64,000 bases of DNA from a virus, in IMG/VR virus record IMGVR_UViG_3300041411_000178, positions 1 through 64,000 of that record. One strand, given 5' to 3'. Positions 37,477-45,856 of the stretch are shown piece after piece. The position numbers and the translations under genes are program-made. Numbering within the stretch: the first letter of the stretch is position 1; each line of letters opens with the position of its first letter. The notes under the pieces are model-generated. The model was not told the origin of the DNA, searched no databases, and saw only the letters and a program-made list of their open reading frames with translations.

Positions 37477-40400
37477 ATGGACACAACTGAATCTGACAAT
37501 ACATCAGCCGAAGCACGGCTAAAGTTTGCAAAAGAGTTAGTGGAGTATTTGGGTGCTCAGAATCTGCCACCTGAGCTGATCGACGATCGCAAGAACCGGG
37601 TGGATTGGGAAAAGCGTACCGAAGACGAATTGGTCATGGCTCACTTCAATGAAGACAGCCTGAGCAAGATCAAGACCGTTCGTTTCCTTAAGGACTTTCC
37701 TCGTTACCAGGCGGCCGCTGACCGCACTACCAAGAACACCAGCTTTATCCGGACGGCAGAGATCTTCCGGCAGCAGGGGATCAAGAACTACTTCTTCCTG
37801 CTGCAACTGAACAACCCGGCTTTGATCGGGGTGGACCCGTACGACGAGAACTTGACCAACGAACAGAAGGTCATGGTCATGCACGAATGTGAGACCAACT
37901 TCTGGTATTTCCTTCGTGAGGTTTGTAAGCTGCGCGCTGATCGTCAGTTCTTGGCTAACCGGGGTAACATCAGTTTCATCTGGAACTACCTGAACCACAT
38001 CACCCAGTACATGATCATGCCTCGTCAACAAGGCAAGTACCAGGACGATAACGATAAGGTTCGTAAAGCAGACGGGACCTGGGTGCGTATCGGTGATCTG
38101 CAAGCGGGTGATCAAGTCATCGACCGTTACGGTAAAGAGTCCACGGTAATTGGTATCCATGCTCAAGGCATTAAGCGCTTGTACCGGGTTCACACCAGTG
38201 ACGGTCGTTATGTCAGCGCAGGACCTGAGCACCTCTGGACATTGGCAGATCATAGCCGTACTGTAAATGACGATCCAGTCTGGGACGATTACACTACCGC
38301 AGAAATGATCACCAAGCTCAAGGATGATGTAAAGCTCGAACTCCCGTTGATCGAAGCGGAGAAGGGCGTCAAGCAGAACCTGGCAATTGACCCTTATGTG
38401 ATGGGCACACTTATTGGGGGTCAACGCATTGGTGGTTTCATCCTCATTAAGAAAGTCTCTGAGTCTGCCGATGCCTGGATTGAAGAGAACCTGCCTGAAA
38501 GCCTGGAGCTGGTGAAGAAGGGCAATCGTCGCGAGATCCATTCAACCGACGAGAATGTCAAGATCAGCTTCGATCCGGACATGGGTCTGCCGGCTAACTA
38601 CCTGGAAGGGGCTCTGGAAGATCGTCTGGCCGCGCTGCAAGCGTTTCTCGACCAAGGAGCAATCGGTGAGGAGGGTGTGGTCTACAACACCACCAGCAGG
38701 CTTGTAGGCGGTCACGTTCAGTACCTGGCCCGTAGCTTGGGCGGTACGGCTTCCAAAGCGGGTAGCAAGATTACAGTTACACTGCCGCATTCGATGGCAC
38801 TGTTCAAGTACAAGCATGTTGAGGAAGAGTTCGTTTTCCCTAACCGTTTGTTTGTAGAGCGCATCGAGTATCATGGTGAAGCACCGTGCACCTGCATTGA
38901 GGTGGATAACGAAGATCACCTTTATGTCACCGACGACTTCCTGGTCACGCACAACACGGTCTCCGTGCAAGTGATTGCGTTCTGGTTGACGTACATCATG
39001 GGGCGTGGCTACAAGTCTCACCTGGTAACCCTGAAGTCGGATAACCGTGCTCAGTTCATTGACGCGATCAAGAAGATCCGGACATGTCTGCCGAAGTACC
39101 TGGTTAACCCAACCTGGAAGGACAAGGACGCGGGTAACTACCTGACGTATAAAGCGTTTGGGGAGGAGCACGTTAACACCCTAACCATCTCAGTACCCCA
39201 GATGGGTGAAGACGCCGCAGGCGACCTTGGACGGGGTCTCACGGTAGGTACCACGAACTACGACGAGCCAGGTTACATCAACTGGATCGAGGCGATCATC
39301 AACGGATGCTCTCCTTCTGCTTTGACAGAGATGGAGATTTGTCGTGACAGCGGTATTCCTTACGGGATCAGTTACATCACGACACCGAACACGACCCTGC
39401 ACCCAAGTGGCGCATTCATGTTTGAGAAACTGATGACGTCGACGGAGTGGCGTGAGAAGTTCTTCGACTCGTACAGCGAGAGTCACCTGAAGATGCGCTT
39501 GTTGAAGGCGTCTCCTCGTAAGACCACCTCGCCGTCTGTGGCCCTTGTGTATAACTACCTGCAACTGGGTAAAGACAAGGCCTGGGTACGCGAGACGATC
39601 GACAGCCTGAACCTCAGCCTTGCTAAGGCCAAGATCGACTTGCTCCTCATGTGGGTTGAAGACGGTGAGAACCGTGTGTTCGATGACATCACTCGTGAAG
39701 CGATTAACAACGTGAAGCGGGATAAGGTCTGGAGTAAGGAGTATCGTGACAGTGGTCTGTTTATCGACTTCTTTGTCACGCAGCAAGAACTGCTGGAGAT
39801 GGCGAAGAAGAGTTATAATGACTTCTTCCTCATTGGGGTGGATACCTCGTCGGCTATCAACAAGGATGCTTGTACGCTGATTATCCGCAGTATGAAGACT
39901 GGTAAGGTCATTGGGGTGGGTCGTTATCAGTTGGCATTCTTGGACGACGTGACGGGCATTATCGTCGACATGTTGGCCACTTTGGAAAACAGCCTGCTGG
40001 TGATTGAGCGTAACTATGCTCACCACATGATCGACAACCTGCTGGTTATGCTGCCGGCCAAGGGGATGGACCCATTCACTCGCATCTACAACACGGTCTT
40101 CCAAGATCCTGTTAACCATGCGAAGGAATACGAGGCAGTGCAGCACACCAAGTTTGCCCACCGCAGTAAGAGTTTCTACCTGAAGTACAAGCAGTTCTTC
40201 GGGTTCATCACGACCTCTACTTCACGTCAAGTGTTGTATGGCCTGATTCAGGAAGCTGTGGGTAACACAGGGTATGGCCTGCACTATGATCGGCTTGCTG
40301 ATGAGTTGATCAACCTCAAGACCCGAGGCGACCGGATTGACCACGATAGCAAACAGCACGATGACTTGGTTATCGCCTGGCTGCTGACGTACTGGTTCAT

Positions 40401-40740
40401 TAAGCTGGGTATGAACAAACCGATGTACGGAATCCCGACTGGGATTGCCCTCACGGAAACTCGTAACCTGCTCGATGCCGGTAAGCAGAAGAATGCTCCT
40501 GAAGTTGACCCAAGTGTTGTTTCGTTCTTGGACAACATCAAGAAACGTGTACAGAAGTTGACGGACGAGTTGTTGAACACCAACGACAATATCCTCGCCA
40601 TGAGGTTGGAGGCTGAGATCAACAAGCTCAGCAGACTGCTCCCACCTGAAACGGCTAAACTCCTGACCGTGGATACCTTGATCGAGGAGGCTAAGCTCGA
40701 AAGGGCTAAGCGTATCTTGAGAGAACGTAAGCGCGCATAA
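37477..40740 (+). CDS. terL: Large terminase subunit (packaging ATPase/nuclease) interrupted by an intein
   Basis: A 1087-aa precursor; removing the predicted intein (residues 188-493) leaves 781 aa, a normal size for phiKZ-type terminases. The extein Walker A is formed only after splicing: MPRQQGK (ending at K187) joins TVSV (from T494), giving RQQGKT as in T4 gp17 (SRQLGKT). A nuclease-type region with IGVDTSSA lies near residue 790. The protein powers DNA packaging into the prohead and cuts the concatemer. It stands alone between two terminators. Because the intein splits the P-loop, unspliced protein should be unable to hydrolyse ATP. Confidence 0.85.
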   Translation: MDTTESDNTSAEARLKFAKELVEYLGAQNLPPELIDDRKNRVDWEKRTEDELVMAHFNEDSLSKIKTVRFLKDFPRYQAAADRTTKNTSFIRTAEIFRQQGIKNYFFLLQLNNPALIGVDPYDENLTNEQKVMVMHECETNFWYFLREVCKLRADRQFLANRGNISFIWNYLNHITQYMIMPRQQGKYQDDNDKVRKADGTWVRIGDLQAGDQVIDRYGKESTVIGIHAQGIKRLYRVHTSDGRYVSAGPEHLWTLADHSRTVNDDPVWDDYTTAEMITKLKDDVKLELPLIEAEKGVKQNLAIDPYVMGTLIGGQRIGGFILIKKVSESADAWIEENLPESLELVKKGNRREIHSTDENVKISFDPDMGLPANYLEGALEDRLAALQAFLDQGAIGEEGVVYNTTSRLVGGHVQYLARSLGGTASKAGSKITVTLPHSMALFKYKHVEEEFVFPNRLFVERIEYHGEAPCTCIEVDNEDHLYVTDDFLVTHNTVSVQVIAFWLTYIMGRGYKSHLVTLKSDNRAQFIDAIKKIRTCLPKYLVNPTWKDKDAGNYLTYKAFGEEHVNTLTISVPQMGEDAAGDLGRGLTVGTTNYDEPGYINWIEAIINGCSPSALTEMEICRDSGIPYGISYITTPNTTLHPSGAFMFEKLMTSTEWREKFFDSYSESHLKMRLLKASPRKTTSPSVALVYNYLQLGKDKAWVRETIDSLNLSLAKAKIDLLLMWVEDGENRVFDDITREAINNVKRDKVWSKEYRDSGLFIDFFVTQQELLEMAKKSYNDFFLIGVDTSSAINKDACTLIIRSMKTGKVIGVGRYQLAFLDDVTGIIVDMLATLENSLLVIERNYAHHMIDNLLVMLPAKGMDPFTRIYNTVFQDPVNHAKEYEAVQHTKFAHRSKSFYLKYKQFFGFITTSTSRQVLYGLIQEAVGNTGYGLHYDRLADELINLKTRGDRIDHDSKQHDDLVIAWLLTYWFIKLGMNKPMYGIPTGIALTETRNLLDAGKQKNAPEVDPSVVSFLDNIKKRVQKLTDELLNTNDNILAMRLEAEINKLSRLLPPETAKLLTVDTLIEEAKLERAKRILRERKRA
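38038..38955 (+). other. Class 3-type intein with degenerate LAGLIDADG-like domain, inside the terminase
   Basis: The intein spans residues 188-493 (306 aa). Its C-terminus is VTHN followed by T494, the standard penultimate His, terminal Asn and Thr +1. The first residue is Y188, not Cys/Ser/Ala. Block B reads GPEHLWTL (H252, W254), block F CIEVDNEDHLYV with C473, and block G T491-H492-N493. Trp in block B, Cys in block F and Thr in block G form the WCT signature of class 3 inteins, in which the block F Cys replaces the missing residue-1 nucleophile. The central part has remnants of a LAGLIDADG endonuclease: VMGTLIGGQRIGG (acidic residue lost) and RLAALQAFLDQGAIG. So splicing is probably active and homing probably lost. 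Confidence 0.75.
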
Positions 40741-40745
40741 ACCAA

Positions 40746-40777
40746 ACCCTGGAGCCCCCGCAAGGAGGCTCCAGGGT
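40746..40777. terminator. Terminator between terminase and PL7 gene
   Basis: The arms 40746-40756 and 40767-40777 form a perfect 11-bp stem around a CCCGCAAGGA loop region, between two convergent genes. Confidence 0.75.
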
Positions 40778-40791
40778 AAGGGTCGTATTCG

Positions 40792-41472
40792 TTATGGCGA
40801 GCTGTGGGTAACCAAGATGCTCTTGATGATGCAGACGGAGCCGTCATCGACTGGGGTGTCTGGGGAATAATCAACCTGGTTGTACACACCGCCGTGGAAT
40901 TGGAGTAATTGGCGTTGCCAGGAGGAATCCATTTGCAGGTTGCACGGTTCGAATGCTACACCGTTGCAAGTCCCGTTGATCTGTACTTTACCGCTACGGG
41001 TTACCCCGATGTTCAGTTTGAACTTGGCACCCAGGGGTACATCACGCTGAATGCTGACGTTAACGATGTCTGGGTTAACAAAGCTCTTGCGGAAGCCGGC
41101 CGTGATATTGCCGCGATTCCAGAACACCTTGAGCGGTGGGGTGGTGGCGTCTTTGACATGGATCTGTCCGATAACCACCTTGTCAGCATGGTTAACTTTG
41201 GAAAGGATCATCTCCTGACGATTCCAATGACGGTCAGCACTGGAGAGTGACCAGTACTCGGCTTCTTTCCATTCACAGCGTGTACGTTTGGTGCTCTTGC
41301 TCGACGCACCTTGAGTAGGGGCTGACAACTGGAGGGAACCGTCTTCCAGTAAACAAGCAACGTTGGGATAAAGATCCAGGATTTCAAGAGCGGGCATTTC
41401 GAGGGCTACCAACGACTTCGCCGAGACGGGCAAAGGGGTAGCGATGGTGAAAGTGCTAAGGTCAATAGACAT
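40792..41472 (-). CDS. PL7-family polysaccharide lyase (alginate-lyase-like)
   Basis: A 226-aa protein with the three signature strands of PL7 (alginate_lyase2) in order: RCEWKE at 65-70 (family RSELRE, with R65), IGQIH at 101-105 (Q103, H105), and FHGGVYNQ at 192-199 (family FKAGxYNQ, with the catalytic Tyr as Y197). The Lys of FKAG is replaced by His. PL7 enzymes cut alginate or related polyuronates by beta-elimination. No signal peptide, so it is probably a virion component or released at lysis. Alginate is a Pseudomonas exopolysaccharide, so the enzyme may clear capsule or biofilm. The ribosome site is weak. Confidence 0.75.
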   Translation of the reverse strand: MSIDLSTFTIATPLPVSAKSLVALEMPALEILDLYPNVACLLEDGSLQLSAPTQGASSKSTKRTRCEWKEAEYWSLSSADRHWNRQEMILSKVNHADKVVIGQIHVKDATTPPLKVFWNRGNITAGFRKSFVNPDIVNVSIQRDVPLGAKFKLNIGVTRSGKVQINGTCNGVAFEPCNLQMDSSWQRQLLQFHGGVYNQVDYSPDTPVDDGSVCIIKSILVTHSSP

Positions 41473-41505
41473 GGTAGTCTCGCATGTTGGCTAGTAGTTC
41501 TTATT

Positions 41506-41543
41506 AACCGCTCTCCTAGCCCGTGAAGACTAAGAGAGTGGTT
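41506..41543 (-). terminator. Hairpin ending the 44.8-41.6 kb leftward run
   Basis: AACCGCTCTC (41506-41515) pairs with GAGAGTGGTT (41534-41543) with one G-U. The interior CTAGCCCGTGAAGACTA resembles the AGCCCG loop of other terminators here. It lies between the leftward 143-aa and PL7 genes; the leftward T-run is weak. Confidence 0.55.
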
Positions 41544-41563
41544 AGGGGAGGAGTTACATAAAA

Positions 41564-41995
41564 TCAGAACCATTCGGTCCGTTCGATAATGATGTTGAGT
41601 GTCGTCTCCATACAGGACAGTTGTGACACCATCAGCTGTATTTCCCAATCAGTAACGTGGAAGGTATCCACATCATTGATCTCTTGTTTCAGTGTTGCGA
41701 TGTCATGCTCCAGTTGGACCTTCTTGGCGAAGAGCCGTTGTTGCTCTGGAGTGTACGTCCCCATATTCCCCATGTTCAGATAAGCATTTTCATGCTGCTC
41801 CTTGGGAGCCCAGGAGATGTAACCTTGGTGGTCAGGGTGATTTGGTTTACCGCCGTCCAAATACTCGACCAGATAGCCTGGTTCAGCGCCATCTTCATCA
41901 GCTGGCATCTCCCAGCCTCTGTAATCGTTGTACACCGATTTTGTCATCGGCTTTGACTTAACGATTTTCGTTCCTACGAAGTGTTGAAGATCCAT
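41564..41995 (-). CDS. Small phage protein of the YRGW...GYISW type, 143 aa
   Basis: Residues 12-66 (KSKPM...YNDYRGWEMPADEDG...GYLVEYLDGG...GYISWAP) match a small family common in phages and prophages (pattern KAxPM, YRGW, GYLVEYxDGG, GYISWSP) whose function is unknown to me. The C-terminal half is a predicted coiled coil (PEQQRLFAKKVQLEHDI). It ends the leftward run of five genes. Confidence 0.65.
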   Translation of the reverse strand: MDLQHFVGTKIVKSKPMTKSVYNDYRGWEMPADEDGAEPGYLVEYLDGGKPNHPDHQGYISWAPKEQHENAYLNMGNMGTYTPEQQRLFAKKVQLEHDIATLKQEINDVDTFHVTDWEIQLMVSQLSCMETTLNIIIERTEWF

Positions 41996-42010
41996 GAATG
42001 GTCTCCGGTG

Positions 42011-42577
42011 TTAAGGGTTGAGAAGCATCCCAATCTCAGAGCGACCGCCGTTACCAAACTCGTATTGAACATACTTGAAACGAGACATGGCGTCGCCCAT
42101 CCGTTGGGCACGTGTTTCAAACAGCTCGGTGTAGCCTTCCACAAGATCTTCCTCATCCGTTCCTTTCACAAGGATAACACCCGCAGGATAAGCGACCCCA
42201 CCCAGAGATTGCAACATCTCCAGGTTTTCCTTCAAGACAGTCTGGAAGGAATCTACCGTGTAGTCCATCCAACGCATGTCATGAATCAACCCGCCTTTGA
42301 CGAGCACAATTTCACACTCGTCCAGGCAGGGCAGTAAGGTTTCTTTGTAGAACTTTGAACGGGCCTCAAGAAGAGCCACAATCTTTTCCTCGTTGCTCTT
42401 GTCGGGGTGTGTAAGCGTCATCCAGAGTTCGCGGTTTGCGCCCAAGGCATCGGATCCCACACCGACGTCAGTACAAATCGCAACCTTCTTGCCCTGTAGG
42501 GTAAGTCGATCTTTGATTTGATCAATGGCCGCATTTACGTTCAGCTCGTTTTGACCATCCACGTTAAAGTAATGCAT
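42011..42577 (-). CDS. Thymidylate-kinase-like protein lacking catalytic motifs, 188 aa
   Basis: The N-terminal 110 residues align with this phage's own Tmk without large gaps: MHYFNVDGQNELNVNA against HLIVVEGLGGSGKTS, then a helix, KKVAICTDVGVG against VPYIRTREPGG, then LLPCLDECEIVLVKG against IKPALAAGKVVLCDR. Every catalytic motif is gone: the P-loop Lys is Val14, REPGG reads DVGVG and the DR motif reads VKGG. A Tmk-derived pseudoenzyme is therefore likely. It has a textbook ribosome site (AAGGAGGT) and sits among late-type leftward genes. The family call is my alignment by eye. Confidence 0.5.
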   Translation of the reverse strand: MHYFNVDGQNELNVNAAIDQIKDRLTLQGKKVAICTDVGVGSDALGANRELWMTLTHPDKSNEEKIVALLEARSKFYKETLLPCLDECEIVLVKGGLIHDMRWMDYTVDSFQTVLKENLEMLQSLGGVAYPAGVILVKGTDEEDLVEGYTELFETRAQRMGDAMSRFKYVQYEFGNGGRSEIGMLLNP

Positions 42578-42586
42578 TCAACCTCC

Positions 42587-43969
42587 TTACTCAAAATAGT
42601 CCTTGCTCAGGATACGCAGCACAATGTACAGACACAGTGCCGTGCGTACCAGTTGCACGGTTTGTTGGGTTTTGACCCCAGTACGTTCTTTGACGATTTC
42701 GTCACCCAGGGTTCGGATCACCTTAACGGTATCGTTCTTGCTTCGAGGGGCACCGTAGGCACCGCGCATCTTGATCAAGACGTCATAGACGTTGGTTTTC
42801 TTAATACCATTGGTATGCAGGTACTCAAACATGTGCTGAAGGACTGCATCAGCGAACTGTTTGTACTCCGGCTTCTTCGGGTTGTTGTACATCGTCGGGA
42901 ACTGCTGAATAACATACGCCAACTTATCGCGAGGGCAACCTTCCAGCGCATCCGCAGAGTACTTGATCAACTCGTCCTTGTAGAACGAGGTCTCCTCAGT
43001 GAGGATACGATCCAGGTAGAGACCAAACTGCGTGATCTCTTTGGTCTGCGTCTTCAAAGCCAGTTCGTCACCGAGGTTAACCTTGGCTCCGTCAATCCGC
43101 ACGATGTCAGTTTTGTTCTTGACGTCGTGGAAGACTTTGTTGATGTCGTTAATAGCCCGACGCAAACGGTTCTGGATATCACCGACCATGTAGACGATTT
43201 TCTTGTCGTCATCCATCTTGGAGAAAGCGTCGTAGTGGATACCCGTCTTCGGATTGATAATGAACTCAGCCCGAGCTTCGATCAGTGCACGCCAGCTACC
43301 GTAACGCTTGATGTCGTATTTCAGACTCAAGCGGTTGTAGGTTTCCATCGCCACTTCTTTCCGTGCCATGAACGGATAGTCGTTGTGAATGATCGAGGTC
43401 AAACACTTGTAGTGGTACATCGCCAGGATGTCGATCATGGCCTGGTGTTTGGTGTCCTTGCTCAGACTTGAGCGATTGACCCGATACAGCAGGTACGGAA
43501 TGGTCAGGTTGAAGGTATCACCCACCACACTCCATTCCTTGTTCACCGCTTTGGCTGCGTGCAGGTTTTCTTTGAGTTCCTCTTCATCAACGTCGAAGAT
43601 CTCAGAGAACCACTGGTTACGGTCGGCCGTCGTGAAGGTGATCTTGTGCAAACCCAGATACGGAGAACCGAAGAACTCCATATGACTGACCACGCCTACG
43701 GTCCGGGTTACGAACGAATAGACATAACGGCGAAGTGTCTTGGCCCACTTCTCGTCAACTACCAGGAAATCACCGAACGAGTTGCAGATGTCCAGGATCG
43801 CATGGTTGCTGTCGAAGTTGATGCCGTTGAGCAAAGCCTCAGCACCCGTGACCGACTGGATCTCTTGAGGCTCGATCGGGTACAGGTACAGTCCGCCTTG
43901 AGCGAGGATCGAGTGTTCCTCCAGACCTTCAAACAAACTGAAGATCGAGGGTTCAATGAAAGATGTCAT
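42587..43969 (-). CDS. Unknown protein, 460 aa, probably late/virion
   Basis: No recognised domain; alpha-helical with many Tyr/Lys residues. It sits between a 282-aa gene whose stop overlaps its start (TGATG) and the Tmk-like gene 9 bp downstream, so it belongs to the leftward run 44817-41564. The positions between terminase and PhuZ genes hold conserved virion proteins in phiKZ-type phages, hence the tentative structural call. Confidence 0.65.
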   Translation of the reverse strand: MTSFIEPSIFSLFEGLEEHSILAQGGLYLYPIEPQEIQSVTGAEALLNGINFDSNHAILDICNSFGDFLVVDEKWAKTLRRYVYSFVTRTVGVVSHMEFFGSPYLGLHKITFTTADRNQWFSEIFDVDEEELKENLHAAKAVNKEWSVVGDTFNLTIPYLLYRVNRSSLSKDTKHQAMIDILAMYHYKCLTSIIHNDYPFMARKEVAMETYNRLSLKYDIKRYGSWRALIEARAEFIINPKTGIHYDAFSKMDDDKKIVYMVGDIQNRLRRAINDINKVFHDVKNKTDIVRIDGAKVNLGDELALKTQTKEITQFGLYLDRILTEETSFYKDELIKYSADALEGCPRDKLAYVIQQFPTMYNNPKKPEYKQFADAVLQHMFEYLHTNGIKKTNVYDVLIKMRGAYGAPRSKNDTVKVIRTLGDEIVKERTGVKTQQTVQLVRTALCLYIVLRILSKDYFE

Positions 43970-44817
43970 CAGAATCTCCTTGGTACGGCACGACGTACGG
44001 CATCAGTCACACGCTGACGGTCACTGTAGGCCATCCGCTTGGTCCATTCCGTAGTGAGGTATTCGTGGTAGTCTTTCCAGGCATCACGATATTCCATGAT
44101 GTCGTCTTTGATGTCACTCAAAGAAACACCGCTACGGATAATCGCTTCCTGGGTTGGTCGACGGCAGGTCCGGTAGATGTGTGCCTTAACGGCCAACTCT
44201 ACCAGGTGAGCAAAGTGTTCATACTGGCGTGTCGAAATACTGCTCAGACCTTCATCGTACTCCAGGATCATCTTGGCCGACATCGAGTAAGTACCCGAAC
44301 TCAAACCAAAGATCACGAAGCAGTTGTTACCGGTCATATGGATGTTGTTGTAGGTCACCGGCATCTGACGGTTGGAGCTGAGGCTGTCCACCAGCGCTTC
44401 AGTCATGTCCGAGACGCTACCTTGTCCACACATCTCGCTGCTGTTAACCGTCATACCCAGCATGCCCGTCGACGAGGTCATCGAACCCAGGTAGATCTCG
44501 GTCACGGAAATGATCTTGCGACCACCGGTAACAATGTCCGGTACGTTTACTTCAATACATGCGTTACCCAGGTCCCGGATACGAGCACCGGTCAGGTCGA
44601 TGAACTCGGTCTTGCCACCGTTGGCATTACAGGCTGGCAGTACAGTACGGTGAATTACTTTCTCACGGATACCCTGTTCCACAGTCGTGTGGTTAACCAG
44701 GTTGTACCAGTTGCCTGCGAAGTTACCATTGGGGGCTTCGAAAGCAAGTTTAAGCAGGTAGTCATCGATGTCACAGTTGGTGACCCGATTGATGGCATAA
44801 TCCACCGCATTACTCAT
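43969..44817 (-). CDS. Unknown protein, 282 aa, first gene of the leftward run
   Basis: The product begins MSNAVDYAINRVTNCDIDD. The middle (TSSTGMLGMTVNSSEMCGQG) is beta-rich and the C-terminus is helical and basic (RAVPRRF). No domain recognised. Its stop overlaps the next start by one base. It faces a 481-bp non-coding region that also carries the promoter for the rightward Ntn hydrolase pair. Confidence 0.65.
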   Translation of the reverse strand: MSNAVDYAINRVTNCDIDDYLLKLAFEAPNGNFAGNWYNLVNHTTVEQGIREKVIHRTVLPACNANGGKTEFIDLTGARIRDLGNACIEVNVPDIVTGGRKIISVTEIYLGSMTSSTGMLGMTVNSSEMCGQGSVSDMTEALVDSLSSNRQMPVTYNNIHMTGNNCFVIFGLSSGTYSMSAKMILEYDEGLSSISTRQYEHFAHLVELAVKAHIYRTCRRPTQEAIIRSGVSLSDIKDDIMEYRDAWKDYHEYLTTEWTKRMAYSDRQRVTDAVRRAVPRRF

Positions 44818-45298
44818 GATAGGATTCTCGATGGGATGAAATGAGGGAAGTCATAGCATCGTATATCTTTTTTCACTTTTCACTTTTTGGAAGGTATCAT
44901 TTCAGGTGGGTTATGGGGATACCCTGTAGGGTAGATTACCCTCTGGCTATAAAACGTCTCAAATCGCTTCTCAGGAGATCGGTGGATAGATATGAAGGTA
45001 GGGTAGGATATTCTTAGGTCTACATTATCTGGTTGATAGGAAATAAAGGTATTTTTCTACTCATTTCTCCTAATCATATACGGAGAAAAGTGGGGAGGGG
45101 GTCTAACAGTAAAACAGCAACAGTTTAGTAAAAGTGTTTAACTCAGTTAGCAACAAAGAAAAGAAACATTACTTATTAAAACTCTCTATGACTGAGGTCA
45201 TGGAGGGGTAAGGGGATATATGCGGGCTGAAAGGTTATTTCTAACCCTAAGACGCATATTCTAGAAAAACTATTTAGAAGTAACGTGAGGAGAGACCT
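44818..45298. promoter_or_regulatory. 481-bp regulatory region with repeats, an early-type promoter and a structured leader
   Basis: No convincing ORF is present. Three elements stand out. First, TACCCTGTAGGGTA (44920-44933) is an inverted repeat, followed at once by GGGTAGATTACCC (44929-44941) and by another GGTAGGGTAGG near 44996-45006. Second, the early-type core TTAGGTCTACATTATCT lies at about 45014-45030. Third, the 5' leader has a two-part stem: outer ATATGCG/CGCATAT (45218-45224/45253-45259) and inner GGTTA-TTTC-TAACC (45233-45246), ending 40 nt before the first ATG. The GGGTA repeats beside the promoter look like operator sites. Confidence 0.5.
45008..45032 (+). promoter_or_regulatory. 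Early-type promoter for the Ntn hydrolase pair
   Basis: ATATTCTTAGGTCTACATTA (45008-45027) followed by TCTGG matches the shared early element with two deviations (TTAG for TCAG, ATTATC for ATTACT). It would give a leader of about 270 nt. Confidence 0.5.
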
Positions 45299-45841
45299 AT
45301 GACAACGATTTGCTGGGATGGGAAGAAACTTGTCAGTGATTCACAGGTGACAGCCGGCATGCAGATCTCACCTGGGGGACTGCGGAAGATCTACACCCCT
45401 GAAGAAGGTGAGTATTGGGATGTGAACGGCCATCGTGTTTTGGCTGCTGGCATTTCGGGGGACGGTAAGTCGATTGAATACGTCAGGGAACACCTGCGAG
45501 TTGGTGTGACCTACAAAACGAGAATTGAGGATGTAGACGAACTCAACTTCTCTGCACTGCTGATCGCTGAAGACGGCAATTGCTATCGCTGGGGAATGAC
45601 TAAGCGTCAGGGTCGTCCTCTGATGACAGACATCGTACCACTGCTGCCTCCTACTGCCGTAGGTTCTGGGCAAACCTTTGCACTGGCAGTGATGTCGATT
45701 GGCAAACCCGCAGAAGCCGCTGTACGCGCCGCTATCCGTCACGACAAGTGGTCCGGTGGCGATCTGCAAATCTGGGAAGTCCCACCTAAACCCGCCACCA
45801 AGTCCGTTCGACCAGTGGTTACCGAACCTACACCCGCTTGA
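45299..45841 (+). CDS. Proteasome/HslV-like Ntn hydrolase, copy 1, 180 aa
   Basis: The start MTTICWDGKKLVSDSQ matches the N-terminus of HslV and proteasome beta subunits after Met removal. The N-terminal Thr2 (nucleophile), D14 and K30 (RKIY) correspond to the T1/D17/K33 catalytic set, and GSGQTFALAVMSIG matches the GSG-containing strand. Size fits HslV (about 175 aa) plus a Pro-rich tail. No HslU-type unfoldase is in the window. The next gene is a clear paralogue. The early-type promoter suggests a role soon after infection, such as degrading or modifying host proteins; the substrate is unknown. Confidence 0.65.
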   Translation: MTTICWDGKKLVSDSQVTAGMQISPGGLRKIYTPEEGEYWDVNGHRVLAAGISGDGKSIEYVREHLRVGVTYKTRIEDVDELNFSALLIAEDGNCYRWGMTKRQGRPLMTDIVPLLPPTAVGSGQTFALAVMSIGKPAEAAVRAAIRHDKWSGGDLQIWEVPPKPATKSVRPVVTEPTPA

Positions 45842-45856
45842 TCAGGAAAACACATC

